Source: an uncultured Paracoccaceae bacterium (GTDB taxonomy: Bacteria > Pseudomonadota > Alphaproteobacteria > Rhodobacterales > Rhodobacteraceae). From it: a stretch of 64,000 nt of DNA. The position numbers and the translations under genes were made by a program. Location of the stretch: the NCBI GenBank assembly GCA_947499635.1, contig CANMPD010000006.1, positions 1-64,000 on the forward strand, given 5' to 3'. Every line of letters starts with the position of its first letter. Position 1 is the first letter of the stretch. The notes beneath the pieces are model-generated. The model searched no databases, had not been told where the DNA came from, and was given only the letters and a program-made list of their open reading frames with translations. This document shows positions 38,703 to 48,551 of this stretch, one piece after another.

Positions 38703-39782
38703 ATGAATAAAATATTCGCAGTCATGGCTTTGGGCGTTTCTGTGTTTTCGGCTCAAAGTGCGATGGCTGAGACATGTGGCGGTACATATACTGTACAAAG
38801 CGGTGACAGCCTGTCTGTGATTGCGGATAAGTTGTATAAGGATGCGGGCAAGTGGAGCGTTATCCATAACCGTAATATCACAGCGATTGGCCCGAAACCG
38901 AACGCAATCCAGGTGGGGATGAAACTTAACCTGACGTGCATCGATGGCCTGCCAGTCGGGCTTGAGGGGGGACGTAGTCTTGCAGAGGCGGTCCCAACCG
39001 AGGCTGAGCCAATGGAGATCGAAGCCGGAACTGCGGCGGTTCGTCATAAAATCAATCTTTTAACTGGCGGGAATTACCGACCCTTCACAGATCAAAGCCT
39101 GCACAATGGGGGCTTTCTTCACGATCTGGTAAATGCATCGATGGAGGCAAGCGCGCCTGAGCAAGGCTATGCAATTCACTGGGTTGATGATTGGAGTGCG
39201 CATTTCGATCCGTTGTTGTCCAACGCGCTGCTGGATGCGGGTTTCCCTTGGTTTAAGCCTTATTGCGACGAAGTTACGAATAACTACCGCTGTGACAACC
39301 TTCTGTTTTCCGAGCCGCTGTTTGAAGCATTAAGACTTTTGTTTGTAGATGCATCCAATCCGCTAACGTTTGAAAATGACGAAGATCTGTATAACAAGCG
39401 CTTTTGCGTTCCCAAAGAATACGACACGTCGCTGTTTGATGCGCAGGGCCGCAACTGGCTGCGTGATGGGAAAATCACAGTTGTTGAGGGGCTGTCACCG
39501 GCTGACTGTATCAGAATATTGGTAGATGGCGGCGCAGATGGGGCGGTTTTGAACGAATTTATCGGGCGAGCGGCCATAAAAGAGATCGGTGTTACAGATC
39601 GTGTCCAAATCGTACCGCAACCGCTTTCTATTGATGCGCTTCATCTTGTTGTCCATAAATCTCACCCTGAAGCCGATCAAATTCTTGGTTTGATTAATGA
39701 TGGTCTCCACAAAATTCATGACGACGGCACGTATCAAGCAATTGTAGAAGATCATCTGGCCCGTATCTGGGCTGGTTTTTAA
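38703..39782 (+). CDS. Secreted LysM / solute-binding-protein-like fusion, copy 1
   Basis: 359 residues from ATG at 38703 with GGGGAAG 3-8 nt upstream. Signal peptide MNKIFAVMALGVSVFSAQSAMA. The LysM motif is GGTYTVQSGDSLSVIADKLYKDAGKW...PNAIQVGMKLNLTC (about 24-80). Residues 130-359 look like a family-3 periplasmic solute-binding fold: INLLTGGNYRPFTDQSLHNGGFLHDLVNASME, DAGFPWFKP, FSEPLFEALRLLFV, GGADGAVLNEFIG. Cysteines at conserved positions suggest disulphides. LysM would anchor it to peptidoglycan. No permease is adjacent, so a sensing or wall-binding role is more likely than transport. It is paralogous to the next gene. Confidence 0.8.
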   Translation: MNKIFAVMALGVSVFSAQSAMAETCGGTYTVQSGDSLSVIADKLYKDAGKWSVIHNRNITAIGPKPNAIQVGMKLNLTCIDGLPVGLEGGRSLAEAVPTEAEPMEIEAGTAAVRHKINLLTGGNYRPFTDQSLHNGGFLHDLVNASMEASAPEQGYAIHWVDDWSAHFDPLLSNALLDAGFPWFKPYCDEVTNNYRCDNLLFSEPLFEALRLLFVDASNPLTFENDEDLYNKRFCVPKEYDTSLFDAQGRNWLRDGKITVVEGLSPADCIRILVDGGADGAVLNEFIGRAAIKEIGVTDRVQIVPQPLSIDALHLVVHKSHPEADQILGLINDGLHKIHDDGTYQAIVEDHLARIWAGF

Positions 39783-39793
39783 CGGAGCGTCTG

Positions 39794-40831
39794 ATGCAAC
39801 GTATAGTGTTTCCAAACATCTTTCGCATTGCAGTGGCTCTTGGGTTCGCCCCTACGGCTGCGCTGGCCATATGTGATGTCGAATATGTCGTGCAGCCCAG
39901 TGATGATCTGTTCAAAATAGCAGATGAGCATTATGGTGATCGCAGCCGTTGGACGTTGATTTATTATCGCAACCAAGGCGAACTTGTTGGACCCTCTGCT
40001 GTCCCCGGGGTGACATTGTACATCCCTTGCCCTCCCGAAGGTGAGGCCCCCGTTGATGTGGTCGCAATACCTTCACCTGAGGTAAAGGCAGACATTAACT
40101 TTCTGACGGGTGGTGGTTATGCACCCTTTGCGGATCAAAGCCTCCCAGGACAGGGGTTGGTAACTGAACTCTTGGGCGCCGCAATGGAATTTGCGCCTTC
40201 GCCGGTTTCACACTCGGTGACGTGGGAAAATGATTGGAGCAGACATCTTGCTCCAATGCTGGACAGCAAGGAGTTCGATATGGGGTTTCCCTGGTCGAAG
40301 CCCGATTGCACGGCGGATCCGTCGCATGAATTATGTGTTAAATTCCATTTCTCTGAGCCGTTACTGGTCGTCCCAACAATGTTATTTGTGCAGGTTGGCA
40401 GTGATATGGTGTTTGAGACAGATGCAGATATCATTGGTAAAACGTTGTGCCGTCCGGCCGTAAATCATACGCATGACCTAGATGGCCCAGATCGCCGTTG
40501 GCTAACCGATGATAAAATCACTTTGCTTGAGTTAAACACACCGGCGGATTGTTTGAAATTAGTCGCCGAAGGGCGGGCGGATGCTGCGGTGTTGAATTTG
40601 TTTGTTGGGGCCGAGGCTTTGGTTGCAATGCAGATGCGAGATCAGGTTGAGCCACTTGAAAAACCTTTGTCCGAAGCCGGGTTACATGTGATTATTTCAA
40701 AAACGCATTGGCGTGGTACGGCACATCTATACCGAGTAAATGCAGGCCTGAAAAACCTGCACGAAAGTGGCCGTTTCGACGAAATTATGGAACGTCATTT
40801 TGAAGTGTTTCAGGAAAAAATAGGCGAATGA
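39794..40831 (+). CDS. Secreted LysM / solute-binding-protein-like fusion, copy 2
   Basis: 345 residues, starting 11 nt after copy 1, so co-transcribed. Signal peptide ends AALA; LysM-like VEYVVQPSDDLFKIADEHYGDRSRWTLIYYRNQG (about 30-63). The solute-binding-like region has the same landmarks as copy 1: INFLTGGGYAPFADQSLPGQGLVTELL, DMGFPWSKPDC, FHFSEPLLVVPTMLFV, GRADAAVLNLFVG. Divergence is high but colinear throughout, so this is an old tandem duplication. Function unknown. Confidence 0.8.
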   Translation: MQRIVFPNIFRIAVALGFAPTAALAICDVEYVVQPSDDLFKIADEHYGDRSRWTLIYYRNQGELVGPSAVPGVTLYIPCPPEGEAPVDVVAIPSPEVKADINFLTGGGYAPFADQSLPGQGLVTELLGAAMEFAPSPVSHSVTWENDWSRHLAPMLDSKEFDMGFPWSKPDCTADPSHELCVKFHFSEPLLVVPTMLFVQVGSDMVFETDADIIGKTLCRPAVNHTHDLDGPDRRWLTDDKITLLELNTPADCLKLVAEGRADAAVLNLFVGAEALVAMQMRDQVEPLEKPLSEAGLHVIISKTHWRGTAHLYRVNAGLKNLHESGRFDEIMERHFEVFQEKIGE

Positions 40832-40845
40832 CTTAAAATCTTGTT

Positions 40846-40870
40846 TTAGGCGTTGTATTGCAACGCCTAA
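40846..40870 (+). terminator. Perfect 10-bp hairpin after the LysM pair
   Basis: TTAGGCGTTG-TATTG-CAACGCCTAA, 15 nt after the stop. The stem is perfect but the following bases (GATATTTCG) are only weakly T-rich. Confidence 0.6.
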
Positions 40871-41334
40871 GATATTTCGTATCTACCTTTGCGGGTCTTG
40901 GATATGTAGTTTGCACGGGTCTAATCTCAAACAGTGCCCGTCGATAAAATCGATATGCGCCGCAGGGGACAGTCTGACAGGATCAGGACCTGTGTCTCGA
41001 ACGCCTCAAAGCAGAGACGCTTAATTTGATGAGCCCGACGTTGCATTTTGAGGTTTTAACAATAGATTTACATGCAAATGGGAATTTTAGCGTGCAGGCA
41101 CGTGTGCCTGATATTGCCTTTTAATTCTATTAAATCGCCTAGATAAACTTTGGGAATTTATTTGTAAGTCCGCAAGAAACTTGAGTGTTTCAGTTGTGGG
41201 TCCGGCGTCATGCGCAGGTATTATACTTTGATAATGAGCTATTTTTGAAGTTGTCACACTTGCGTTTCGTGATCTAACGTTGAAGTCTGTGATAAGAATT
41301 AAAGACATAAATTACTCAACTTAGGAGGTGTTTT
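40871..41334. other. Regulatory region upstream of the cox locus
   Basis: About 460 bases without a gene. It contains an inverted repeat CAGGCAC-GT-GTGCCTG (41095-41110) and one copy of GCGTTTCGTG (41262-41271), which differs by one base from the repeat found before coxM. AGGAGG at 41323-41328 is the ribosome site for the start of the locus. Confidence 0.45.
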
Positions 41335-41409
41335 TTGAACATAGACTTGAGGGTTCGCTTCGCTCATATATTTGGATTTTTCAAATTTTGGCGCCATCAA
41401 TCGATATGA
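41335..41409 (+). CDS. Putative 24-residue leader ORF coupled to coxC
   Basis: The very strong AGGAGG (41323-41328) is spaced 6 nt from TTG at 41335. That frame encodes 24 residues (MNIDLRVRFAH..., then Phe/Trp/Arg-rich) and stops at TGA 41407-41409, overlapping the coxC ATG as ATGA. The coxC ATG has no ribosome site of its own. Translational coupling through a short leader is the simplest reading. The alternative is that coxC starts at GTG 41328, overlapping AGGAGG itself, which is less likely. Confidence 0.45.
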   Translation: MNIDLRVRFAHIFGFFKFWRHQSI

Positions 41410-42530
41410 ATTTTTTAGATGTTAGTCATAATGTGGCGCTCGTAATCGCGTCTGTCGTCATTGCAAGTGTTGCGGGTTTTACGGGGCTGACGCTTTCCAA
41501 AGACCTCTCGAAGCAGAACGTATTGCGCCGTAAGGGATCTGTAGCAATGTCTGCCATTGCTTTGGGTGGTGGCATTTGGTCCATGCATTTCGTTGCAATG
41601 CTGGGCATTCAGATGCCTATCTTGTTCTATTATGACGCAGCGGTCACGCTTGCTTCTGCGTTGTTTGCTATCTTGGTCGTTGGAACGGCTTTGTTGCTTT
41701 TGCATTTTCGAGAACGCACGCCGTTCACCTTAACCGCAGCGGGGAGTTTGGTTGGATGCGGTATTTTGGGGATGCATTATATTGGCATGGCAGGGCTGCA
41801 GTTCTGTCGCGCGGTATATACACCGCTTGGCGTCGCGACGGCGGTTGTGGCTGCTATCGGATTTAGCATCGCGGCGTTTTGGATTGCCTATGGGCAACGC
41901 AACAACCGCAGCATTTTGCTAGGAACGTTTTGCTTCGGCTTTGCTGTGAGTGCCGTGCATTTCGTCGCAATTGCGGGAACCCGTTTTGTTGCTGTTCCTA
42001 CACTAAGTGAATTCGGCCCGGTTATGAGCAATGAAACCCTCGCCATGGGCGTGATTATCTCAAGCTTTGTTATCTTTGGGACGTTCTTGTGGATGGGGGT
42101 GACGTTTCTCGCACCGACTGTGCCTGCACCGGCCCATGCGCCTCTTGAAATGGAGATGAAGTCCACCATAGATCCTGAAACGGCAGAGTTGGCTCCGGTT
42201 GCTGTACGTATCCCATGCGAGCGCAACGGGAGCACGCAGTTTATTGATCCGACACTGGTCGCTTGTGTGCGCGCTGAAGGGCATTACACCAATGTCTACA
42301 CCAACGACGCAAAGCTATTATGCGCATGGCCGATTGCCGAAGCCGCTGAACGGTTGGAAGGTGCCGGTTTTATCAAGACGCATCGAAGCTATCTGGTTAA
42401 CCCTGCGCATGTTGAGCACTTTGAAAGACGTAAAGATAACGGAGTTTGCCGTTTCGCATCTGCTGATTTGCCAGCCGTGCCAGTGAGCCGTTCAAATCTA
42501 AAGATGGTACGCGACGCACTGGGGATATAG
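41406..42530 (+). CDS. coxC: MHYT-LytTR membrane sensor/regulator of the cox operon
   Basis: 374 residues from ATG at 41406. The first 240 residues form about seven membrane helices with the MHYT repeats SMHFVAM, GMHYIGM and a degraded AVHFVAI; these His/Met motifs are proposed to bind a copper or gas-sensing site in the periplasmic half. Residues about 270-374 are a LytTR DNA-binding domain (FIDPTLVACVRAEGHYTNVYT...FIKTHRSYLVNPAHVEHFERR). CoxC and CoxH of Oligotropha carboxidovorans have this architecture. Position directly before coxM argues for CO- or metal-responsive control of the operon. The GTG at 41328 would add 26 residues. Confidence 0.85.
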   Translation: MNFLDVSHNVALVIASVVIASVAGFTGLTLSKDLSKQNVLRRKGSVAMSAIALGGGIWSMHFVAMLGIQMPILFYYDAAVTLASALFAILVVGTALLLLHFRERTPFTLTAAGSLVGCGILGMHYIGMAGLQFCRAVYTPLGVATAVVAAIGFSIAAFWIAYGQRNNRSILLGTFCFGFAVSAVHFVAIAGTRFVAVPTLSEFGPVMSNETLAMGVIISSFVIFGTFLWMGVTFLAPTVPAPAHAPLEMEMKSTIDPETAELAPVAVRIPCERNGSTQFIDPTLVACVRAEGHYTNVYTNDAKLLCAWPIAEAAERLEGAGFIKTHRSYLVNPAHVEHFERRKDNGVCRFASADLPAVPVSRSNLKMVRDALGI

Positions 42531-42535
42531 GGGTT

Positions 42536-42567
42536 CGCATTTCGTGCGTCCTCAGGCGCATTTCGTG
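42536..42567 (+). promoter_or_regulatory. Candidate LytTR operator: 11-bp direct repeat
   Basis: CGCATTTCGTG occurs at 42536-42546 and again at 42557-42567, start to start 21 bp (two helical turns). LytTR-domain regulators bind short direct repeats with this periodicity. It lies just after coxC and about 100 nt before coxM. Confidence 0.6.
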
Positions 42568-42665
42568 AAAAAACGAGATGTTTTCGTTGGTTATAGCGGG
42601 TGCTGAAAATTTAATGCGTCCACCTTTTCATCCTAACTTGTATTTGCGGGACGGGAGGCGGAACA

Positions 42666-43520
42666 ATGATACCAGCGGCGTTTGAGTATTACAGACCAGC
42701 TAGTATGGAAGGCGTAATTGCCCTCTTAGAAGAACACGGAGATGAAGCACGGGTCATAGCAGGTGGCCATAGCTTAATCCCGATGATGAAGCTTCGGATG
42801 GCCGAAGTTGCCCACTTGATTGATTTACAGGATATCGCAAGCCTTAGCGGTATTACGATTGATAGCGACGGAATTCGCCTTGGCGCGATGACAACGCAGC
42901 ATGATATTATTGGATCGGCGGCACTGACCGCTGCGGCGCCAATCATTAAAGAAGCGGCGTTGCAAATTGCAGACCCACAGGTGCGCTATATGGGGACTGT
43001 TGGCGGTAATGTTGCCAACGGTGATCCCGGAAATGATATGCCTGGGTTGATGCAATGTTTGGATGCACAGTTTCATTTGCTTGGCCCAGATGGCGAACGT
43101 GTGGTCGCAGCACGTGACTTCTACGAGGCGGCTTATATGACTGACCGCGAAGACGAAGAAGTGCTGGTCGAAATCACATTTGCGGCGCCCACTGGCGGTT
43201 ACGCATATGAGAAGCAAAAGCGTAAAATCGGTGACTATGCGACTGCGGCGGCTGCGGTACAGATGTCCAAAGTGGATGGCAAAGTTGCGACAGCTTCGAT
43301 TGCGATGACCAACCTGAGCGATACGCCGATCTGGTCCGAAGAAACCGCAGAGGCATTGATCGGCACCACTTGTGATGATGCGGCGATCAAATCTGCGATC
43401 GCTGCGATGCTTGGCGATATTGACCCAACTGAAGACAACCGCGGGCCTATTGCATTCAAATGCCACGCCGCTGGTATCGTCCTTGGCCGCGCAATCAAAC
43501 GCGCTTGGTCACGGGCATAG
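42666..43520 (+). CDS. coxM: Aerobic CO dehydrogenase, medium FAD subunit
   Basis: 284 residues; GGGAGGCGG precedes the ATG. It carries FAD and passes electrons from the iron-sulphur subunit towards the quinone pool. FAD-binding motifs: [15 protein letters not shown] (about 31-45) and [20 protein letters not shown] (about 107-126), both of the CoxM type. First structural gene of the cox operon, 13 nt before coxS. Confidence 0.95.
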   Translation: MIPAAFEYYRPASMEGVIALLEEHGDEARVIAGGHSLIPMMKLRMAEVAHLIDLQDIASLSGITIDSDGIRLGAMTTQHDIIGSAALTAAAPIIKEAALQIADPQVRYMGTVGGNVANGDPGNDMPGLMQCLDAQFHLLGPDGERVVAARDFYEAAYMTDREDEEVLVEITFAAPTGGYAYEKQKRKIGDYATAAAAVQMSKVDGKVATASIAMTNLSDTPIWSEETAEALIGTTCDDAAIKSAIAAMLGDIDPTEDNRGPIAFKCHAAGIVLGRAIKRAWSRA

Positions 43521-43533
43521 GGAGGAGAACACC

Positions 43534-44028
43534 ATGTCAAACAAGATGCACGTTAAATTAAACGTGAACGGCGAGGATCACGAATTCCTCGCGGAGCCAC
43601 GCGAACTGCTGATCTACGCACTGCGTGAGAAATTGAACATTACCGGCCCGCATGTTGGTTGTGAAACCACCCATTGCGGTGCTTGCACTGTCACGATGAA
43701 CGGTAAGTCTGTAAAATCTTGTACCGTTTTTGTGGCACAAGCCAATGGTGCAGAGGTAACGACCATCGAAGGCCTTGGTCAACCCGACGCACTGCATGTT
43801 CTGCAAGAGAATTTCAAAGAGCATCATGGTCTTCAATGTGGCTTTTGCACACCGGGGATGATCACACGTGCGGCCAAGCTGCTCGAAGAAAACCCGAACC
43901 CTACGGAAGAAGAAGTCCGCTTTGGTATCTCAGGCAACATCTGTCGCTGTACCGGTTACCAAAATATTGTGAAATCTATTCTGTCAGCGGCGTCTGAGTT
44001 GAATTCAGCCAAGGAGGCCGCGCAATGA
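43534..44028 (+). CDS. coxS: Aerobic CO dehydrogenase, small [2Fe-2S] subunit
   Basis: 164 residues from ATG at 43534 (GGGAGGAG upstream). The plant-ferredoxin-type cluster is [22 protein letters not shown] and the second, helical cluster is CGFCTPGM...[13 protein letters not shown], giving two [2Fe-2S] centres. Its stop overlaps the coxL start by 4 nt. Confidence 0.97.
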   Translation: MSNKMHVKLNVNGEDHEFLAEPRELLIYALREKLNITGPHVGCETTHCGACTVTMNGKSVKSCTVFVAQANGAEVTTIEGLGQPDALHVLQENFKEHHGLQCGFCTPGMITRAAKLLEENPNPTEEEVRFGISGNICRCTGYQNIVKSILSAASELNSAKEAAQ

Positions 44029-46439
44029 AGGACGAAATCACACGCGAAGATCGCGTCGCCAACCTCAAGGGTATGGGCTGTTCCCGCAAACGGGTTGAAG
44101 ATGCCCGGTTCACGCAGGGCCAAGGCAACTATGTCGATGATGTAAAGCTGCCGGGTATGTTGCATGCGGATTTCGTGCGGTCGCCTTACGCGCATGCACG
44201 GATTAAATCGATCAATATTGACGCTGCGATGGCTTTGCCTGGTGTAAAAGCAGTTCTAACGGCTCAGGATCTTGAGCCACTTGGATTGCACTGGATGCCA
44301 ACGCTGGCTGGCGATAAGCAGATGGTTTTGGCAGATGGAAAAGTTCTTTTCCAAGGTCAGGAAGTGGCTTTTGTCGTCGCCGCAGATCGCTATATTGCTG
44401 CCGATGCCGTGGAACTGGTCGAGGTCGAGTACGAAGAGCTTGAGGTCGTTGTTGACCCATTCAAAGCACTCGAATCCGATGTGGTTCTGCGCGAAGATTT
44501 AGACCTGTCGGTGCCCGGCGCACATGGTCCACGCAAACATGCGAACCATATCTTTACATGGGAAATGGGAGACCAAGAAGCGACGGAACAGGTGCTTGAT
44601 AGTGCCGAGGTCGTGGCAACAGAAGAAATGTACTATCACCGTACCCATCCTTGCCCGCTGGAAACATGCGGTTCTGTGGCGTCGATGGATAAGGTGAACG
44701 GCAAACTGACCCTTTGGGGCACATTCCAAGCACCGCATGTGGTGCGCACAGTGGCCTCTTTGTTGTCAGGGATCGAAGAACATAACATCCGCGTCATTGC
44801 ACCGGATATCGGTGGCGGCTTTGGCAATAAAGTTGGCGTATATCCCGGTTACATCTGTTCTATCGTCGCCTCCATTGTGACGGGTGCTCCTGTTAAATGG
44901 ATCGAAGACCGTATGGAAAATCTGATGTCTACGGCCTTTGCGCGGGACTATTGGATGAAGGGCAAGATCAGCGCCACCAAAGAAGGTAAAATCACAGGGC
45001 TACATTGCCATGTGACGGCTGATCACGGCGCCTTTGATGCCTGTGCGGACCCCAGCAAATTCCCTGCGGGCTTTATGAACATCTGTACGGGCTCCTATGA
45101 TATCCCTGTCGCGTATTTGGGCGTTGACGGTGTCTATACCAACAAAGCACCCGGCGGCGTGTCGTATCGGTGTTCTTTCCGTGTGACGGAGGCTGTATAT
45201 TTCATTGAACGTATGATCGAAGTTCTTGCGATTGAACTGGATATGGATCCGGCCGAGTTGCGCTCGATCAACTTTATCAAGAAGGAGCAGTTTCCCTATC
45301 AGGCGCCTCTGGGCTGGGAATACGACTCGGGCGATTATCAACCTGCGTGGGACAAAGCACTGAAAGCGGTGGACTACAAAGGGCTGCGTGCAGAACAAGC
45401 TGAACGTGTCGAAGCGTTCAAACGTGGCGAAACGCGTAAAATCATGGGTATTGGACTGTCGTTCTTTACAGAAATCGTCGGCGCGGGGCCGGTGAAGAAC
45501 TGTGACATCCTGGGGATGGGCATGTTTGACAGCTGTGAAATTCGCATCCACCCGACGGGATCAGCCGTTGCGCGCCTTGGTACGATTTCTCAGGGGCAGG
45601 GCCATGCGACGACATTTGCGCAAATCCTTGCAACCGAAATTGGCCTATCAGCAGATAGTATCACAATTGAGGAAGGCGATACCGATACAGCGCCTTATGG
45701 TCTTGGCACCTACGGGTCTCGTTCCACGCCTGTTGCAGGGGCTGCAACTGCTATGGCAGGGCGCAAGATCCGTGCCAAAGCGCAGATGATTGCAGCTTAT
45801 CTTCTTGAAGTTCACGACGATGATGTGGAATTTGATGTGGATCGGTTTGTTGTCAAAGGTGCGCCAGAGCGGTTTAAGACAATGAAAGACATTGCTTACG
45901 CTGCCTATAATCAGGCCATTCCTGGACTGGAGCCCGGGCTAGAAGCGGTCAGTTATTATGATCCACCAAACATGACCTATCCGTTTGGCGCCTATGTCTG
46001 TGTGATGGACATTGACGTTGATACAGGTGTTCCTGAAATCCGCCGTTTTTACGCGCTGGATGATTGCGGCACCCGGATTAATCCGATGGTGATCGAAGGC
46101 CAAGTGCATGGTGGTTTGACAGAGGCTCTTGCCGTGGCTTTGGGACAAGAGATTGCCTATGATGATTTGGGCAACGTGAAAACCGGTACGTTGATGGATT
46201 TCTTCCTGCCAACAGCATGGGAAGTGCCCAACTACGAGACCGATTACACGGTTACACCCAGCCCACATCATCCGATCGGAGCCAAAGGCGTTGGCGAAAG
46301 CCCGCATGTCGGCGGTGTACCATGCTTTTCAAACGCGGTTCAGGATGCGTTCCGCCCGTTTGGGAATCGTCACACCAACATGCCCCATGATCACTGGCGC
46401 ATTTGGCAGACAGCCAACGATCTTGGCTTGCATGACTAA
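44025..46439 (+). CDS. coxL: Aerobic CO dehydrogenase, large molybdenum subunit (form I type)
   Basis: 804 residues, with the Mo-copper active site that oxidises CO to CO2. The active-site loop is SYRCSFR (380-386), with the copper-binding Cys at 383. Form I enzymes usually read AYxCSFR and form II AYRGAGR, so this is form I with Ala replaced by Ser. [14 protein letters not shown] and the C-terminal [17 protein letters not shown] (catalytic Glu region) are present. Length matches form I (about 800). Order M-S-L is the form I order. Confidence 0.95.
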   Translation: MKDEITREDRVANLKGMGCSRKRVEDARFTQGQGNYVDDVKLPGMLHADFVRSPYAHARIKSINIDAAMALPGVKAVLTAQDLEPLGLHWMPTLAGDKQMVLADGKVLFQGQEVAFVVAADRYIAADAVELVEVEYEELEVVVDPFKALESDVVLREDLDLSVPGAHGPRKHANHIFTWEMGDQEATEQVLDSAEVVATEEMYYHRTHPCPLETCGSVASMDKVNGKLTLWGTFQAPHVVRTVASLLSGIEEHNIRVIAPDIGGGFGNKVGVYPGYICSIVASIVTGAPVKWIEDRMENLMSTAFARDYWMKGKISATKEGKITGLHCHVTADHGAFDACADPSKFPAGFMNICTGSYDIPVAYLGVDGVYTNKAPGGVSYRCSFRVTEAVYFIERMIEVLAIELDMDPAELRSINFIKKEQFPYQAPLGWEYDSGDYQPAWDKALKAVDYKGLRAEQAERVEAFKRGETRKIMGIGLSFFTEIVGAGPVKNCDILGMGMFDSCEIRIHPTGSAVARLGTISQGQGHATTFAQILATEIGLSADSITIEEGDTDTAPYGLGTYGSRSTPVAGAATAMAGRKIRAKAQMIAAYLLEVHDDDVEFDVDRFVVKGAPERFKTMKDIAYAAYNQAIPGLEPGLEAVSYYDPPNMTYPFGAYVCVMDIDVDTGVPEIRRFYALDDCGTRINPMVIEGQVHGGLTEALAVALGQEIAYDDLGNVKTGTLMDFFLPTAWEVPNYETDYTVTPSPHHPIGAKGVGESPHVGGVPCFSNAVQDAFRPFGNRHTNMPHDHWRIWQTANDLGLHD

Positions 46440-46491
46440 ACGATAGGATGCGGGTCGCGTGATTGCGGCCCGTTCCATCGGGAGGACTCTG

Positions 46492-47367
46492 ATGACTTGG
46501 ACTACGTTACAAACGGCCATGGCCGAACAGGGGTATATTGCCTCTGGGGACTTGGCGATGGCACTACATTTGTCGCTTACGTTAGGGCGCCCGTTGTTGC
46601 TGGAAGGGGCGGCGGGTGTTGGCAAGACCGAGGTCGCACGCGTTTTGGCGAGCGTGCATGACACGCAGCTGATCCGCTTGCAGTGTTACGAGGGGCTTGA
46701 TGCCGCGCAGTCGATCTATGAGTGGAACTATCAACGTCAGCTTTTGGCAATTCGTGCTGCGTCCGAGGACGGAGAGACCGGTAAAACCGTTGAGGCGCGC
46801 ATCTTCTCGGATGAATTTTTACTGGAACGCCCTTTGCTCAAGGCAATTCGGCAAGACAAAGCACCGGTGTTGCTGATCGACGAGATTGACCGCGCCGACG
46901 AAGAATTCGAAGCTTACTTACTGGAGATCCTCTCTGAGTTTCAGGTTACCATTCCTGAGATCGGGACGATCACGGCCAAAACGCGACCGATTGTCATTCT
47001 GACTGCCAACGGCACCCGAGATCTAAGCGACGCGTTGCGGCGCCGATGTCTGTATGCGCATGTACCGTATCCTGATCTGGAAACCGAACTCTCGATCCTT
47101 GTGTCGAGGTATCCCGATATCTCTGATCGCCTGTGCGCGCAGATTGTGGGGTTCGTACAATCCCTACGTAAGCAGGATTTGGAAAAAAAGCCCGGCATTG
47201 CTGAGATGCTTGATTTTGCAGGCGCCTTGATGGGGCTTGGCGTTGCCGATTTGACGGGTGACCCGGCGTTGTTACAGGCGATTTTGACGACGTTATTGAA
47301 AACTCAGGCGGACAAAGATGCAGTTCCGACTGAAATTGCACAACGTTTGGCTGGAAAAGCAGCATGA
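46492..47367 (+). CDS. coxD: MoxR-type AAA+ ATPase, CO dehydrogenase maturation
   Basis: 291 residues from ATG at 46492 (GGGAGGAC upstream). Walker A LLLEGAAGVGKTEVARVLA (about 36-54), Walker B PVLLIDEIDRADEEFEAYLLE (about 124-144), sensor ILTANGTRDLSDALRRRCLYAH. CoxD is required to insert sulphur and copper into the CoxL active site. Overlaps coxE by 4 nt. Confidence 0.93.
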   Translation: MTWTTLQTAMAEQGYIASGDLAMALHLSLTLGRPLLLEGAAGVGKTEVARVLASVHDTQLIRLQCYEGLDAAQSIYEWNYQRQLLAIRAASEDGETGKTVEARIFSDEFLLERPLLKAIRQDKAPVLLIDEIDRADEEFEAYLLEILSEFQVTIPEIGTITAKTRPIVILTANGTRDLSDALRRRCLYAHVPYPDLETELSILVSRYPDISDRLCAQIVGFVQSLRKQDLEKKPGIAEMLDFAGALMGLGVADLTGDPALLQAILTTLLKTQADKDAVPTEIAQRLAGKAA

Positions 47368-48551
47368 GTCATGTCACTAAATTTGCCGCGCGCGACCCGG
47401 GTCCGGCCGCACGAATGACCGGATTTGTTGCGCATTTACGTGACAACGGTCTGCGCTTGGGGGTGAGTGAAACCGGTGTTGCGCTGGAGGCTTTGACGCA
47501 TATCAATTCTGCCAATCCCAGTGAGACCCGCCGCGCGCTGAAAACCGTCTTTACCGGTTGCGCCGAAGAGGCCGCGCAGTTTGATGGTCTGTTTGACAGC
47601 TATTGGATGAATGGCGGGCGTGTCACGACACGGGTCATGCCAAAGGCAAAACCTAGTTTGAATGAAAATGTGCATTCTTCACGCGATGCCAAGGCTGACG
47701 CTGACACCAGCGGCGGGGCTGGCGATATCAGCGCTCCAGATGGGGGTGAGGGCGCGGCACAAAGCGATGGTGAAGGGAAACTGGTCGCCACGGATGTGTC
47801 GAATTTATTCAAAAAGGATCTGCGCAGTATCGTACGTCCCGAAGATATCGCCGAGGCAGAGAAAGTTGCCCTGCGCCTTGGGGCCAGCCTGCGTGATCGT
47901 CGGTCGCGACGTAGAAAGGCCGCTCGCAAGGGGGATCAAATTCATTTCCGTAAGGTGATGCGGCAAAGCCTTGCAACTGGCGGTGAACCTATCGCTTTGC
48001 CAAAGCGTCGCCGACCTGATCGCACTTTGCGGATTACGGCTATTTGCGATGTTTCCGGGTCGATGACCGTTTACTCGCAAGTTTTTCTGGCGTTCTTGGC
48101 TGGATTGATGCGGGCAGATACACGTGCGGATGCTTATTTGTTTCATACGCGTCTGGTTCGGATCACTGAAGCCCTGCGGGATAAAGACGCGTTGCGTGCC
48201 CTGTCACGTTTGTCGCTGCTTGCGGATGGGTATGGCGGTGGATCCAATATAGGCGGCAGCCTTGACCGTTTTTCCAGAACCTATGGGCGTCGCTTTGTTG
48301 ATAATCGAACGGTGGTTCTGATCCTGTCGGATGGGTATGACACTGGATCACCCGAGGGTATCTCAAACGCGTTAAACCGCCTCAAAAAACGTGGCTGTAA
48401 AATCATTTGGCTGAACCCGCTCAAGGGATGGGATGGTTATGAGCCAATTGCCAATGCGATGGCTCAGGCTTTGCCTTATCTTGATTTGTTTCGTGCTGCG
48501 AACACGCTAGGCGATTTGGCGTCGCTCGAACCGGAGCTGGCCCGACTATGA
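47364..48551 (+). CDS. coxE: VWA-domain protein, CO dehydrogenase maturation
   Basis: 395 residues. The C-terminal half is a von Willebrand A domain with MIDAS motif AICDVSGSMTVYS (about 230-242) and VLILSDGYDTG. The middle is acidic and Gly-rich (ADADTSGGAGDISAPDGGEG). MoxR ATPases act with VWA partners, and CoxD-CoxE is such a pair for active-site assembly. Overlaps coxF by 4 nt. Confidence 0.92.
   Translation: MSHVTKFAARDPGPAARMTGFVAHLRDNGLRLGVSETGVALEALTHINSANPSETRRALKTVFTGCAEEAAQFDGLFDSYWMNGGRVTTRVMPKAKPSLNENVHSSRDAKADADTSGGAGDISAPDGGEGAAQSDGEGKLVATDVSNLFKKDLRSIVRPEDIAEAEKVALRLGASLRDRRSRRRKAARKGDQIHFRKVMRQSLATGGEPIALPKRRRPDRTLRITAICDVSGSMTVYSQVFLAFLAGLMRADTRADAYLFHTRLVRITEALRDKDALRALSRLSLLADGYGGGSNIGGSLDRFSRTYGRRFVDNRTVVLILSDGYDTGSPEGISNALNRLKKRGCKIIWLNPLKGWDGYEPIANAMAQALPYLDLFRAANTLGDLASLEPELARL

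Noticed and set aside
42825-43466. 213-residue minus-strand frame
   Set aside because: Shadow of coxM; composition is that of a reverse-complemented coding strand.
44025-46439. Form II (xanthine-dehydrogenase-like) CoxL
   Set aside because: The loop has CSFR rather than GAGR, and gene order M-S-L with D, E, F, G is that of form I.
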